From contig NC_134028.1 in the NCBI RefSeq assembly GCF_964204645.1, positions 8,225,001 through 8,289,000 on the forward strand: DNA of 64,000 nucleotides. The letters are read 5' to 3'. Both the position numbers and the translations under genes were made by a program. Every line of letters begins with the position of its first letter. Position 1 is the stretch's first letter. The notes beneath the pieces were generated by a model. The model ran no database searches. It saw only the letters and a list, made by a program, of their open reading frames with translations, and was not told the origin of the DNA. The stretch comes from Tubulanus polymorphus. Lineage: Eukaryota > Nemertea > Palaeonemertea > Tubulaniformes > Tubulanidae. Below are positions 35,054-46,600 of this stretch, piece by piece.

Positions 35054-35875
35054 TTAAAGACCACAGCCAATTTTTGCACAGAAATATTCGCGAATTTCTC
35101 GTCCCATCAAAAGATATATGTAAAAATTTATTAAATAGTTACAAACTTGGAACTGGGTGAATATATCATATAAGAGATATTTCCGTTGTGTGGAGATTGG
35201 TAAGATTGCAAAAATAGAAGCTGGATGTGTGAACATTGCGAATGCGAGTGAAACTGTTAAAAGCATTATTGTCGTGTCGTAAGTTTTGATTTTGCAGTTT
35301 TCTTATCAGACGAAACCATTTCTGAACGCTGGAATAACTGAACATGTGACAGAATTAGCTGTGATAATCAACGCCAATGGCCGATGAAAAACGTAGACAA
35401 CAAAAGAATTTGAATAATGCAAAGTAACATCCAAAATACTTGTCGGGAAAATGCAAGTCAGCAGTTGGTAGGAAATACAGGACCAGGGCATTCATTGCAC
35501 TTATTATGCGGATCGGGAAAATTTAGGCGTTCATATCAAACGAGACGTGAAGGGAAAGAGCACAACTGCCGCACGTTCCAGAGTTATAGCAACTATTATT
35601 AGCCAGGAACTACTGGCTGATGAAAGCGACATTGCAAATTCGTAGATTTGACAGCCGATCAAAGACGTCATGACTATCGAACCACTGCTTACTTGTAAGA
35701 GAATAGACTGTACCACGGGCATCAAAGCTAGATTGATACAGTACATCTTATCGGTAACCGACAAAACTATAAGACAGTTAGCGTAAGACAAATCCCGGAA
35801 TCTGCGGCTTACCATTATCAGGAAATTAGCTGAATTTCCCACAGCTCCTAACGCGAACAAGATCAGCGGAATGAC
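35054..35875 (-). pseudogene. Broken class A GPCR (peptide-receptor-like)
   Basis: Receptor pieces appear in order on the minus strand. They are TM1 (VIPLILFALGAVGNSANFLI, about 35875-35810), TM2 (LIVLSVTDKMYCINL), TM3 ending ERAAVVLFPF, a TM5-like stretch (LALIITANSVTCSVI), TM6 (TTIMLLTVSLAFAM) and TM7 ending YLINFYIYLLMGREIR. All lie in one frame, but several stop codons (35531, then a cluster to 35492, and 35306) interrupt it and TM4 cannot be found. A splice acceptor (ATAG) directly precedes the TM1 segment, so an upstream exon probably existed. NFYIY and ERxxVVLFPF resemble the receptor at 4355-5467 and FMRFamide-receptor-like families. This is a pseudogene inside the SLC22 array. Confidence 0.8.
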
Positions 35876-36699
35876 CTATGACATAGTATGGTAACTACTG
35901 TATTTGTTTGCTACAGACATGATGGCTATATAACTGTTGTACGGTCGACAAATCGGTTTCAAAGTTGAATTTAAGACCGACGAGAATCGTCTAATTATGA
36001 AATTTCTTTCCGGTACAGAACTATCAGCGATATTCATTTATGATAATAAAGTCTTATAAGGTGACTCGTCATTTATTCTATATTGCTAACATAATTTAAT
36101 TCTAACAGAATATATGTTATTGTTAACACTGAACAAAAATCGATCCTCTAATATTGTACTCTCTATTTGTAAAAGTTTTCTGGCGGTAGCGACAATCTCG
36201 TAATTCAAATAATTGACGAAACTGTTTCAACGATCTCTAACTTCGTTATTTCATCTATCGACAGATCAGTAAAAAGTTGCATAAAATGATAAGCTTGTTA
36301 GAATGTTTATAAGTGAATTGAGATACAGCATGAAATACAAAGTTTAGACCAAGACGGTTTCTGTGTCCTTCTTGCGAGGTTTGAATCTAATGGCATTGTG
36401 AGCTCCATTTCATTTCAGTCAATTTCTTCACAGCGAATTAATGAAGTTGGAAATCATATTGGGTGTCGTCAGTCGATATTGCTGGGGATGGTGCGTTCTT
36501 TGGGAATTATGGGTTGAATCCGTATAATCAATTGTTTTTTTAAATGAAATATTCTCAAAATAGTAAATATGATACTATCAAAGATCAAAACGGTGCAGTG
36601 ATACATTTTCTGAAACAGTACGTACATGTTCATTCCATCAAACTAAGTTGTGATTTGAATGTCTGAACAATACTCTGAAGCTACCATTGTCATTGCGGT
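35876..36699. other. Spacer between the GPCR pseudogene and SLC22 copy E
   Basis: No exon or clear repeat is visible. The left part may hold the lost upstream exon and promoter of the GPCR pseudogene, and the right part is the 3' flank of copy E. Confidence 0.5.
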
Positions 36700-39600
36700 T
36701 CACGATGGTTTATTTCTCTTATCGTGTCTACTGGGTAGATCGTCCGGTAAAGGCTTGTTCTTCGTTTCTGGTATCAAGATAAAAACCAGAATTCCGGATG
36801 AGAACGAAACTGTTGCAAAAATTACGTACGGAATCGAACCGTGATAGGCTGCCTGAAATGAGAAATTTGTGTAATCTCCCTCAGTCAGATGCGAGTTAAT
36901 TTCGATTTTCATGTAAATTTCATTTTAGTTACAAAATGCACAAGATAAAGAACATGGGCTGACGATAACGTTTTCTGGAACCTCGCTATTCATGGAAGGT
37001 AGAACGGAAGATACGAGTGTGATACTTCAAAAGTGAATGGAAAATGCGGGAATCTGTATTTTTTCAAACTTTCCACACCTAGAATTCATCTCGGTTTAAC
37101 AGCGACTGCAGTGCCAATTCATCCAGAAATGGCAATCTGAGATAGATAAATCTAGTACCAGGTAAGTATAGAAAATTCAAGATTATATTTGACTGGGCCA
37201 GGATGCTTTCCAGGCAAGATTATACTGCTGTAAAACAAAATTTTCGAGTTTATTCCGGGTTTTTAACTTATACAATTATAAATTAGTTTTCTCGGTTAAA
37301 TGCGATTTTCGAGGTTTATTCCGAGTTTGCAACTCGGAATTAACTAGTTTTCTCAGTTACTAACTCGAAATAAACCTCAAAAATCGCATTTAACTGAGAA
37401 AACTAGTTTATTCCGAGTTAGAAACTCGGAATTAACCTCGAAAATTTTTTCATGTCCCCAGGACGCTTTCCGTAATTGTCACTCGTAGTTTCCATTGAAC
37501 ATTTATGTGACAAGGTGTATGAACCTCAATGGTGATAACTTATGCAAATTTTTTAATACAAAATGCGAAGCCAGTTTTATAGACCGGTTTTAACTTCAAC
37601 TCGGGGCTAACATTCGTTTCAATTGAGTAAACCACAGGTTGAAGATAATACCGAAAGCAGTAAACTGCTACAATATTGATTCCACTAATTTTCTTTTTTT
37701 CGCTCGACATGCATTCTTTATAGATATATTTCTTATATTAATGAATAAAAGAATAGAGCCCGCTGCAAAATCTTTCGTTTCTTAGGCCATCATATTTTGG
37801 CCACTTGGGTTATAAAAATATACATATACGTACGTTTACTAGAGTGTTGAAATGATCATTTGTGCTTAATATATTTGGTAAAAATATGGTGCAACTTTCA
37901 ATATCAAATAAAAATTGAAAATAGAATAGTCAGCAACTTAATGACTTACCAATAGAAAAATAAATGGAGCTATAACTGAGCCCAGTTTTATCGCCATACC
38001 AATAGAACCTGTGGCTATATTTCTGAAAGTTTTACAAAACCAAATTTTAATTAGTTATCATAATTTTAATGATCCTATCAATCAAAACTAGTCCTTGGCG
38101 TTGAAATAATGAGCATTCTCATCAATGACTGAATCATGAAAATATATCGAATTCGATTTCATGAAATTCTACCTCATAAGGGTGGGATATAGCTCCCAGC
38201 AGGCTATTCCTACTGCACACCAGCCTCCCGCCATCACTGATATTGATGCTAACGAAAAATAGGTAACGACCATTGGATTAGAGTGCGCCACTCCGGTTAC
38301 TTTCATAGTTAATATCACTATATGACAACAGCCGGTCAGTGAAATGAACAGCACATAACTCTTCACCCGACCGATCCTATTGATAGACAAAAATTGTGGT
38401 GTCGATTTGTAAGTACTAAAGCAACTAAGCTGCGCTATTGCATAGGTTACGTTGGCAAATACATACCAGTTAATTACATAGATAGATAGATAACCAACGA
38501 CGAACTCTCCGACGCCAGCAACGGCTACATTCAAATAGATATTTCCAGTAAGTGAACTTATTGAAGAGTTTATACCGTACCAGGCAATCGCTAAAGTGAG
38601 CCTTGAAAAAATTCAAATAAAAGATAGATAACGTGGCTTTTTGAAATAGTTGTTGCAAAAATATCTAGCAAGACAAAACATTTCAATGGTCTTACGATGC
38701 GTATATAAGAACGATTGTCCATATTGTCATCTTGCGGTTGTGGAATAAATCTAAATACGTGTACGGTACAGTTCTTTCCTGTCGTTTATTCTCAGTTCTG
38801 GCCACGTTTTCTAAAAATGTGTGCAAGTCCATTTCCGGCGAGAGACGATTAAACCATATAGCTTTTCGTATCCAATATTCAGCATCTTTGAATCGTCGCT
38901 TTTGTACAAGCCACCTGGAACTCTCAGGGAAGAAACTGGAAGATAATTGTGTTTATACGTATATTATACTTGACGCTCGTGGTAAGCTATAGAATACATC
39001 CTTTGGTTCGGTTCCCAATCCTGCTGAATGCGAAGGAGACCTCGCGTTTTTCGAGAACTTACAAATAATACAGTGGAAACAATGGAATAGTGATAAGTCC
39101 TACGGCCGTGGTTAAAGTCTGCCAATCTCTGCATAGATATGCCAACAATGCTATTAACGTGAGTGATATCTCCCAACTGAATCTCCAGGAAGCTATTATT
39201 CTCCATTTAGGACTCATCCATTCCAAACTTAGGACCGGAGATATGCAATGCATAGCACCTGTTCCAAAAAAATAAAGAGTGAAATACCGGTGATCTTTTA
39301 CTTTCCAAGAAATGAATTAGGATTACGTGCGCATTCAATGTTTCATTTTCAAACTACTTACCGGCAAAAATACCGGTTATTACTCGTATAACGCAGTAGA
39401 CATAATAGTTGGGACAAAACCTTAAACAAGTTTGAAAAATCGACAACAAAATCCACACTGTAAATAGCGACCATCTTCTTCCGAACGTATCAGAAACTTG
39501 ACCTCCAGCGATCGACCCGATAGCCAAAGCGACGAAAAATATGCTGATGATAGTTTTCGCTTTCCAGAGCTCTCCACAAACAAGGCTCCACTAAAAACAA

Positions 39601-41371
39601 AAAAAATTATTTAATCGAGTAAAGTTGTCATTTTTGCAATGCGCCGTTCTCGATGACGAAATGCCTTGTGATATGAAATCTTTAATTTTTCAGAAAGGCG
39701 TTCTTTAATTTTCATTATTTGCTTCAAATAGAGCTTTCAGTGGCCATTTTTCATGGCAAAAGGATGTCACAACGTCACTGTTTTCACTAAGCGTCGTATC
39801 TCAAAAATATTTTATTTTTCACAAATGGCATTTGATAATCGGGAAATGTGTGGTAGCTCGATCGGTATAGATATTCATGTCATCTCAACCTAATATCGGC
39901 CAAAATGGAACGGTTTACCTTAATTACCATACGGTGTTTTTGTTTTTAGTCAAGCTCCAAGAATTGTCCAAATTTAGGGGGCCAAAGTTGTGCATCGGTT
40001 ATTTTATGATTTTTCACCAGATACGACACCTTATCCTTAGATACGCCAGTTAGTGAAAAACAAAACTGCCTGTTTTTGTAGATACGTCTCTCTATCAAAC
40101 ACACAATTATATGCATTCAGATATGAATGATACCTCATTCTTCGAATTTTTAAGCAAACTATAACTCATTGAGTCTCAAATTAAACAATATTTCAATTTG
40201 ATAGCAATTTTTCACATATATCAACAATCTTTAACTTCCTATTGTTAACCCTGTTTAGCAATGATGAGGTTAACTACAAGAATTACTACTTAGGAACGGC
40301 GATACAATTAATCATGTTCCTCTGGGCGTGCTCCATGTTAAATAACTCCATTTGAACTTATTTGGCTTATTTTCTACTGTGGCAATTAAGATTAGATAAG
40401 ATACGTGTCTTAGTGAAAAATGATTAAGATCGTGATTTCATATGATTTTGTTTCACTAAGTGGCGTATCTAAACTTACGTCGGTTAGTGAAAAAATGATT
40501 TTACGATGAATATGAGATACGTCATACAGGGTTCTATATACGTCAAAAACCAAAAGAGGTACAATCCTATTCACTTTTGGTATGGATTAAGTATGCACTT
40601 CCCCCATCTTTCTAATGGATTAAACTCAAAAATCAATTTTTTGGAGATACGTCGGTTAGTGAAAACAGCGACGACAAATTGTATTGTTTCGTTAAAAAAT
40701 CAAAAATTTGGTAACATATGCAGCAAATACACTTGGATTGAAAATACCGTAAAGAGTTCCTTTACCTGGTCTAATTTTCAATTAATTTTCAGATATTTAG
40801 CTAAAGTGTAATGTAATTAGTAGACCACCATCATTGAGTTGGATCCTGCAGCTGGTTCATCAGTTCTTGTTCAAATTTGGCAGTTAACAATTTAGCAGTT
40901 GAACAAGTCCTTATTTGGTGAATGAATCCAAGTTTAGAGTGAATTCGGAACTGTGGAGCTGCAGATTAAAGTAGTAAAGCGTGACCGATTTGTAAAGGAA
41001 ACCTTTACCTCGGTGAGTGCTGATGTCAACGTCGGGTTGAAAGTTCGGTTGATACAAACTAAATCCTCAGTTGTGCAGAATCCATCAGTAGAATTCGGCA
41101 TCGATGAATTGACGCATGAATTTTCGCACTCGATACTCGCGCATTTCCATCCGGGATCAGCGCATTCAAATATAAAATACATCACCGATAATGTACCACT
41201 TGACTCCATCACATTTGCCATGACGTAAACCAATAATTGATAGAAACCCAAGTCGCCTAACGTCTCGAATAAATCATCGAATTCTGAGTTTTGTCCGGAT
41301 TTTTGTATATCTTCACCGTTGATAAAAGTAGTTTCTTCTTCAAGGTCCGGGTTATATTTTACGCCGTCCAT
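36700..41371 (-). CDS. SLC22-type organic ion transporter, copy E
   Basis: This intact copy has eight exons: 41009-41371, 39362-39590, 39063-39258, 38696-38935, 38467-38601, 38173-38376, 37950-38022 and 36700-36852, encoding 530 residues. The start is MDGVKYNPDLEEETTF. The extracellular loop keeps its cysteines (DPGWKCASIEC, SCVN, GFCTTE). Exon 2 has GGQVSDTFGRRWS and exon 4 PESSRWLVQKRRF; exon 5 ends VINW and exon 6 starts IGRVKSYVLF. The tail is short, ending LPSRHDKRNKPS. Two introns are swollen by mobile elements: intron 1 by the 891-bp element at 39778-40668 and intron 7 by the MITE at 37236-37474. Relic F lies directly upstream and has a nearly identical exon 8 end, so F probably arose by duplication of E or a common parent. 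Confidence 0.92.
37236..37474. mobile_element. MITE with GGAAAGCGTCC-type end, copy 3 (left end unclear)
   Basis: The right end ATGTCCCCAGGACGCTTTCC matches the right end of the element at 22446-22780. The interior (TTTATTCCGAGTTTGCAACT, GAGAAAACTAGTTTATTC) is the same family and strongly self-complementary. The left terminus is not recognisable, so the element is truncated or diverged there. It lies in intron 7 of copy E. Confidence 0.65.
39778..40668. mobile_element. 891-bp TIR element with repeated CACTAA...CGTATCT motif
   Basis: The outer ends pair over 24 bases: CTGTTTTCACTAAGCGTCGT on the left and, inverted, CTGTTTTCACTAACCGACGT on the right, both followed by ATCT. At least four more copies of the end motif lie inside, in both orientations (40038-40061, 40399-40423, 40450-40472, 40475-40494). 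No transposase frame is seen. It lies in intron 1 of SLC22 copy E. The motif clustering suggests nested insertions or subterminal transposase-binding repeats. Confidence 0.7.
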
Positions 41372-42168
41372 TTTGCTATCTCATTCAGTTCACACGAACG
41401 TTACAGATATTCTTTCGACTTCTCAGGGAAAAAGTTTGCACTCGACAGGTATTCAGTCGTTCGATGAATATATTTAGCCATAAGCTTTTTAATGCCAATT
41501 TTTAAACAATCCTTACACATATAAGCCGTAGGTCTTTTGAAATAAAGCCCTATAGAGAGCGTGCTAAAAGGAGCTTCCACAAACAAAAGGACATTTACGA
41601 TCTTTTGGAATCAGACATTGAAGTGATCATTTAGGTGGAACTGGTTCCTCGAAACCTAGATATCTGCTTGGAGTGTTAAGGATTGCCACAGTATCAATAG
41701 CTCACGTGCAGGCAGCATCTTTGCAGGTGCTCCGAGATTGCTTTTATTGGGGTTCACCGAATAGAATGAACTCCCGCTGGATAGTTTAAGTCATTCGACA
41801 TTTTTAATGAATCCGTTGGAAGTTACATGTTACATAGTTACAATTCGTCCAATTGTTCATGTATGATTACTGTAGGCTACTAATTGGGCATCCACAGACT
41901 CTAGGCGAATTTATAAAAACAATAAGAAAACTATTTCTAGTTTTCCAAATGTGTGTCATTACATGAGCAAATAGAATAATGACAATTTAGTTTTTTCAAT
42001 GTGCGTTATATTTATCTTTATTGAAAGAACTTGTCTATTTTAATGCTATCCCACAACCATTTAATTACCTTTCATTACCTTTTTAATTCAAGCCTTTTTA
42101 ATTAACTTTTTATACATATCTAGTTTATTTACTTCATTCATATTCGCATTCAAATTCATCATTGCGGT
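41372..42168. other. 5' flank of SLC22 copy E and spacer to relic F
   Basis: The first 250 bases resemble the 5' flanks of C and D. The segment 41655-41823 is shared with 28625-28800. No independent gene is visible; the 61-codon frame at 41401-41586 is spurious. Confidence 0.55.
41655..41823. repeat. Duplicated spacer segment, copy 2
   Basis: It matches 28625-28800 in order and orientation, including TTGCTTTTATT(C/G)GGGTTCACC and GAACTCCCGCTGGATAGTTT. It lies upstream of copy E, as copy 1 lies upstream of copy C, and so marks the ancestral duplication unit. Confidence 0.65.
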
Positions 42169-43028
42169 TCACGATGGTTCATTTTTCTTATCGTGTCTGG
42201 GTAGATCGTCCGGTAAAGGCTCGTTCTTTGTTTCTGGTATTAGAGAAAAACCAAAATTGTGGATGAGAACGAAACCGACGCAAAAATTACGTACGGAATC
42301 GAATCGTGATAGGCTGTCTGAAATGAAAAATGGATGATATCTCCCTCAGTCAAATTCGAGCAAAATATCGATTTAATTTCATTTCAATTACAAAATGCAC
42401 AAGATAAAGAACGGGAGAGACGATAACGTTTTCTGAAATATCGCCATTCTTGGAAAGTTTAAACGGAAAAGACGAGCTTGCTGCTTCAAAAAGGGAAAAC
42501 GCGGGCTGGTGAGGAACTATTCATCAGCAACTAACTTTCATTAGCAAATAGACTTGAAAGTAGAATTGTCACCGACTTCATGACTTACCGATTGATAAGG
42601 TAGGCTAAAGGTCACATTACCTCTGTGAGCGCTTATGTTAAAGTCGGGTTGAAAGTTCGGTTGATACAAACTAAATCCTCAGTTGAGCAGAATCCATCAG
42701 TAGAATTCGGCAGTGATGAATTGACAGATGAATTTTCGCACTCGATACTCGCACTTTTCCATCCGGGATCAGCGCATTCAAATACAAAATACATCACCGA
42801 TAATGTAGCGCTTATTTCTAACAAATTCGACATGACGTAAACCAACAATTGATAAAAACCTAAATCACCTAACGTCTCGAATATATCATCAAATTCCGAG
42901 TTTTGTGCGGATTTTTGTATCTCTTTACCTTCGATGAAAGTAGTTTCTTCTTCGTCTTCGTCAATCCCTTCACCGTTGATAAAATGAGTTTCTTCTTCAA
43001 GGTCCAGGTTATTTTTGACGACTACCAT
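42169..43028 (-). pseudogene. SLC22 relic F: exon 1 joined to remnants of exons 7 and 8
   Basis: Exon 1 (42621-43028) is recognisable but carries a stop in place of the TCA serine codon near its end (42633-42635). It also has two loop cysteines changed to serine (GWKSASIEC, NSSVNSS) and a duplicated acidic N-terminal stretch (EEETHF, then EEETTF). Immediately downstream (42560-42600) lies the 3' border of exon 7 (GACTTACCGAT on the plus strand), and exon 8 follows at 42169-42317 with a one-base deletion. Exons 2-6 are absent, so an internal deletion of roughly 2-3 kb joined intron 7/exon 7 sequence to intron 1. It cannot make a transporter. Confidence 0.85.
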
Positions 43029-43605
43029 ATTCCTATTTCGTTCAGTTCACACTAACGTAACAGCTATTCGTAAACCTCACAAATAAGGGAAGGAAAGTTC
43101 TCACTCGACTAGTTCAATGAATAAATGTGGGAAATGAATAAATGAATAGATGAAAACGTGTTGCTTAATATCTGATTCCAGGGAATCGAAAAATGCTGGT
43201 GCGTTACTTGCTAGTCGGAATGGTGTGTTCTATATGCGCGCAGTACATCAGCGAAAATGTTAAAGACGTGACATGAAAAATTGATATCCGAACGAAGCGA
43301 AAAATTAATTTAAGCATTTAAAGATGTAATTGGACATCGATATGTGTGACCGCAACTCTTGCGTTTAGATGGTTATAATGCGAATATGATCGTTTGAGTG
43401 ACAGCGAACACTAATTAAAAGACGGAAAAAATCTAAATGCAAAATAGGTCGATTCTAAAATTGCTGGGTGAAGTAAATAAGTCGTTTGATGAGTAAGAAA
43501 TTTAGGATTCTAAATCATTTATGAATAGTACTTGAAGGTCTGTGGACAACCGAGCAGAATTTGAATCGTGAAGGAATTTCGTTCATTGTATCGTGCTGAT
43601 GTTCA
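43029..43605. other. Divergent spacer between relic F and the GRL101-like receptor
   Basis: The left part resembles the 5' flank of the SLC22 copies. The receptor starts at 43606 on the other strand, so its promoter lies in this 577-bp interval, possibly built on former SLC22 promoter sequence. No TATA element or other known site is recognised with confidence. Confidence 0.5.
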
Positions 43606-46600
43606 ATGGCGCACCGACTTCGAGCGCTGTTGATAGCGTCGCTGATCGTCAGTCAAGCTCGCATCGCACGCGCTGATCGCGCAGACTCTATCGAGGAATC
43701 GTCTGTGGCGGTAAGTTCGTCTTGTAACACCACGTGGTACCCTATAGATTCTACGTCCGGTTACATCGTTTCACCGAATTATCCTTCGTTAACGCGCGGA
43801 GTTGAATGTCGTTGGTTCATCAACAGCTCTTTGCCGGGAACTTTTCACGTCCGGGTTTACTACGATATTGAGCCGACAATATTCTGTGGTGATAACTACC
43901 TTCTCGTATACGAGTCTAATAACAGATTGTGCGGTGATGGAAAATATGAAATCCACCGTAACGATTCGATCTCGTTGGTGTTTAAAAGTAACGTCGATGG
44001 TGCGCGAGGTAGTCGGGTTTATATCACATATCGTTATGAACGAAGCCGATTGAAAATGATTCTCGACTGCAGCGACATCAATTCTAGTATAAACAAACTA
44101 CACACCTCAACTGGTTATAAATTCCTCATAAGAATAGGTAGCTGCCAGTTGTTTGTGGAATGGATCGGAATATCACGCGGTCATGCGATGAATCTCACGT
44201 TTATTCAGATGATAATGAAATCACATCCTACGCGTCAATCGGCGACCATTGCAATCCGCGACGGATGGAACAGCAACAGTGAACCTATCGCTCTTATGCG
44301 AGAACAAACCGGACATCCGCCTTCGTCATTTTATACTAAAACAAATAAAGCCATCATCACTTCGCTTCATCCTATAATTCAGTTCAAATTATCTGTAAAA
44401 ATCTACAAAATTTCAGATTGGAACGTCTCTAATCCGTTGATTCAGATCTCTAATAACGAGTCGGGAGTGCTCGTTCCCGATGACAGCAGTTTACACGTAA
44501 TAACTCGATCAAAACACTTACACTGCTGGTCTATCACAGCGCATGTTTTACAGTACGTCATCCTCAACTGGACACGTGATCTCGTCACATCCGGTGACGT
44601 CACTGATGTATATAAACTAGAAGGGTTACGTGTTGTAGGGACTGATATTTTACTCGGTTACAACTACCTCGAATCAGTGAGTGTTAAATCTGACGGCTTT
44701 CTCGTCATACTGTGCGCTTTAATGAACGGAGAACCATCGAAGTCACGAAAAGAAATTAACTTTAAAGTGAGATCACTATCGATAGATGATGTTCACGTCA
44801 CTAATCATCGGGTGAGTATTGATTCTAAACTATCAATGAAGCTGGTGAATCAGATCACGATCTAGAGATATAAACTGACTGGTAGACATTGATTTTATAG
44901 ATACGAGATGGAGTATTATGGCCCATGCCTGTTCGCTGGATTTTCCCGTTATCAAAAAAGAAAATACTAACGTACCGAATAAACACATTACTGTTGAAAT
45001 GGAAAGTTGATATTCGGGAAGAGAATTTAGAACTAAGAGTTTTATCAGAGAACTGCGAGCGAGCTGGATTTTACATATATGACGGTGGTAATTTCACGGC
45101 TAGACGCTACGGACCGTATTGTCCTCGTTTATCGGTATACGACCGTAACGTCGTCAGTCTGATTACATCAGGTGGATCGGTTACTGTAGTAGGATACGCT
45201 TATAACTGGGATGATCGGTTAACATATGTCGGTAAAGAATCATCTCTCGGATTTGGTCCTACAGACTGTGACTGGTATGTTTTCAAGAGGGGAGAACGTC
45301 GGATCAATATGACGTCGAATTGTCTCGTCATTTCACCTGAAAACCGACGCCATTCACTGAAAAGAATTTATATATTATCAGAACACGAATATCGAATTGA
45401 TAGTTGTTTTCGACATTGGTCACGATCTTGTCCTTGGGTAATAAGAATTATCAGTAAACGTCTAAATAAAAGCTTCGCTTTAACCACGGTATTATTCATG
45501 GCCAGTGGGAGTTTGTTCTGGAGTGCTCCACTAATTATAAAACTACGACATAAATGTTTAGGATCAAAAAAGCCTGTTGACAGATTAGACTTAACAATAA
45601 GTAGATTTTCAATAACAGCCGAGGATGAATGCGGACTGGTTGAGTCACCTAACTACCCGACAAGGGCAGGACATACGTCGGTACCTTTATACTATAGATT
45701 TTCAAACCGTCGAAGAAAGATACTTCGATATTACAGATTTATAATCAAATTTATAGAACCGATTAGTTGTAACGCAAACGTCTTTGTGGAAAATGGCCCG
45801 ATACTTTTCATTCAAGAGATATCCTGGGCGAAAATTCGAACCCATCGTCGTATTACAATATGTGGAAATATGGCAACGATGGGACTCGTATTTCATAGTT
45901 TACTCGATAATCAATTGTATTTTGAAATACAGAAAATGATTGCAAAATTTCAAATACAATACGTTTCACGCCAGTCGTTGGCGATGGAGTATTCCAATGG
46001 TGCTCACTGTCAACAAGGATTTCTAGATTCGGGAATCTCTTGCGTGAAAAACATCAGAGATGAAATTCTGAATTGGGAGAATGCCGAATTGTACTGTAGA
46101 CAGAAGCATTCGGGACATCTACTCAGTATCAACTCAGAACAGGAAATGATTTTCATTAAAAAACTATTTGCTACGAGACCTCTGATCAACGAGGCGTATT
46201 CAAAGAAAGTGCTCATATTGATGATTGGATTAAAACTGCAGGTAAATTCGTAAACTGTTTTCATTCTCAAAAGTTTCCCCAGTTAATTTAACATTTTTTT
46301 TATATTTCTAGGCTAGAACTGGTTACATGTGGACTGATGGGAAGCCATTGAGCTACACTGAATGGTATGAACCGACAAATAACGACACGATACCAGCTGT
46401 TATTCAAGGATTGATATCTCCTCTTAGAAAGCAACCGATAAATGACGTCAATATGCCGTGTACAGCGATGATCCTGAATAATCCACGAGGATCGGCGAAC
46501 TGGGTTCGATTCCCTTGCAGAATTGAAGAGGTCCACACGAGTTTCATCTGCGAAACAGAAAGAATCGAAAAAATCGTGAATTGGACAAATAAAATACGAA

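Noticed and set aside
43606-46311. Reading the receptor locus as three separate genes
   Set aside because: Phase-0 introns with good GT-AG borders join all three frames, and a C-type lectin domain is completed only across the second intron.
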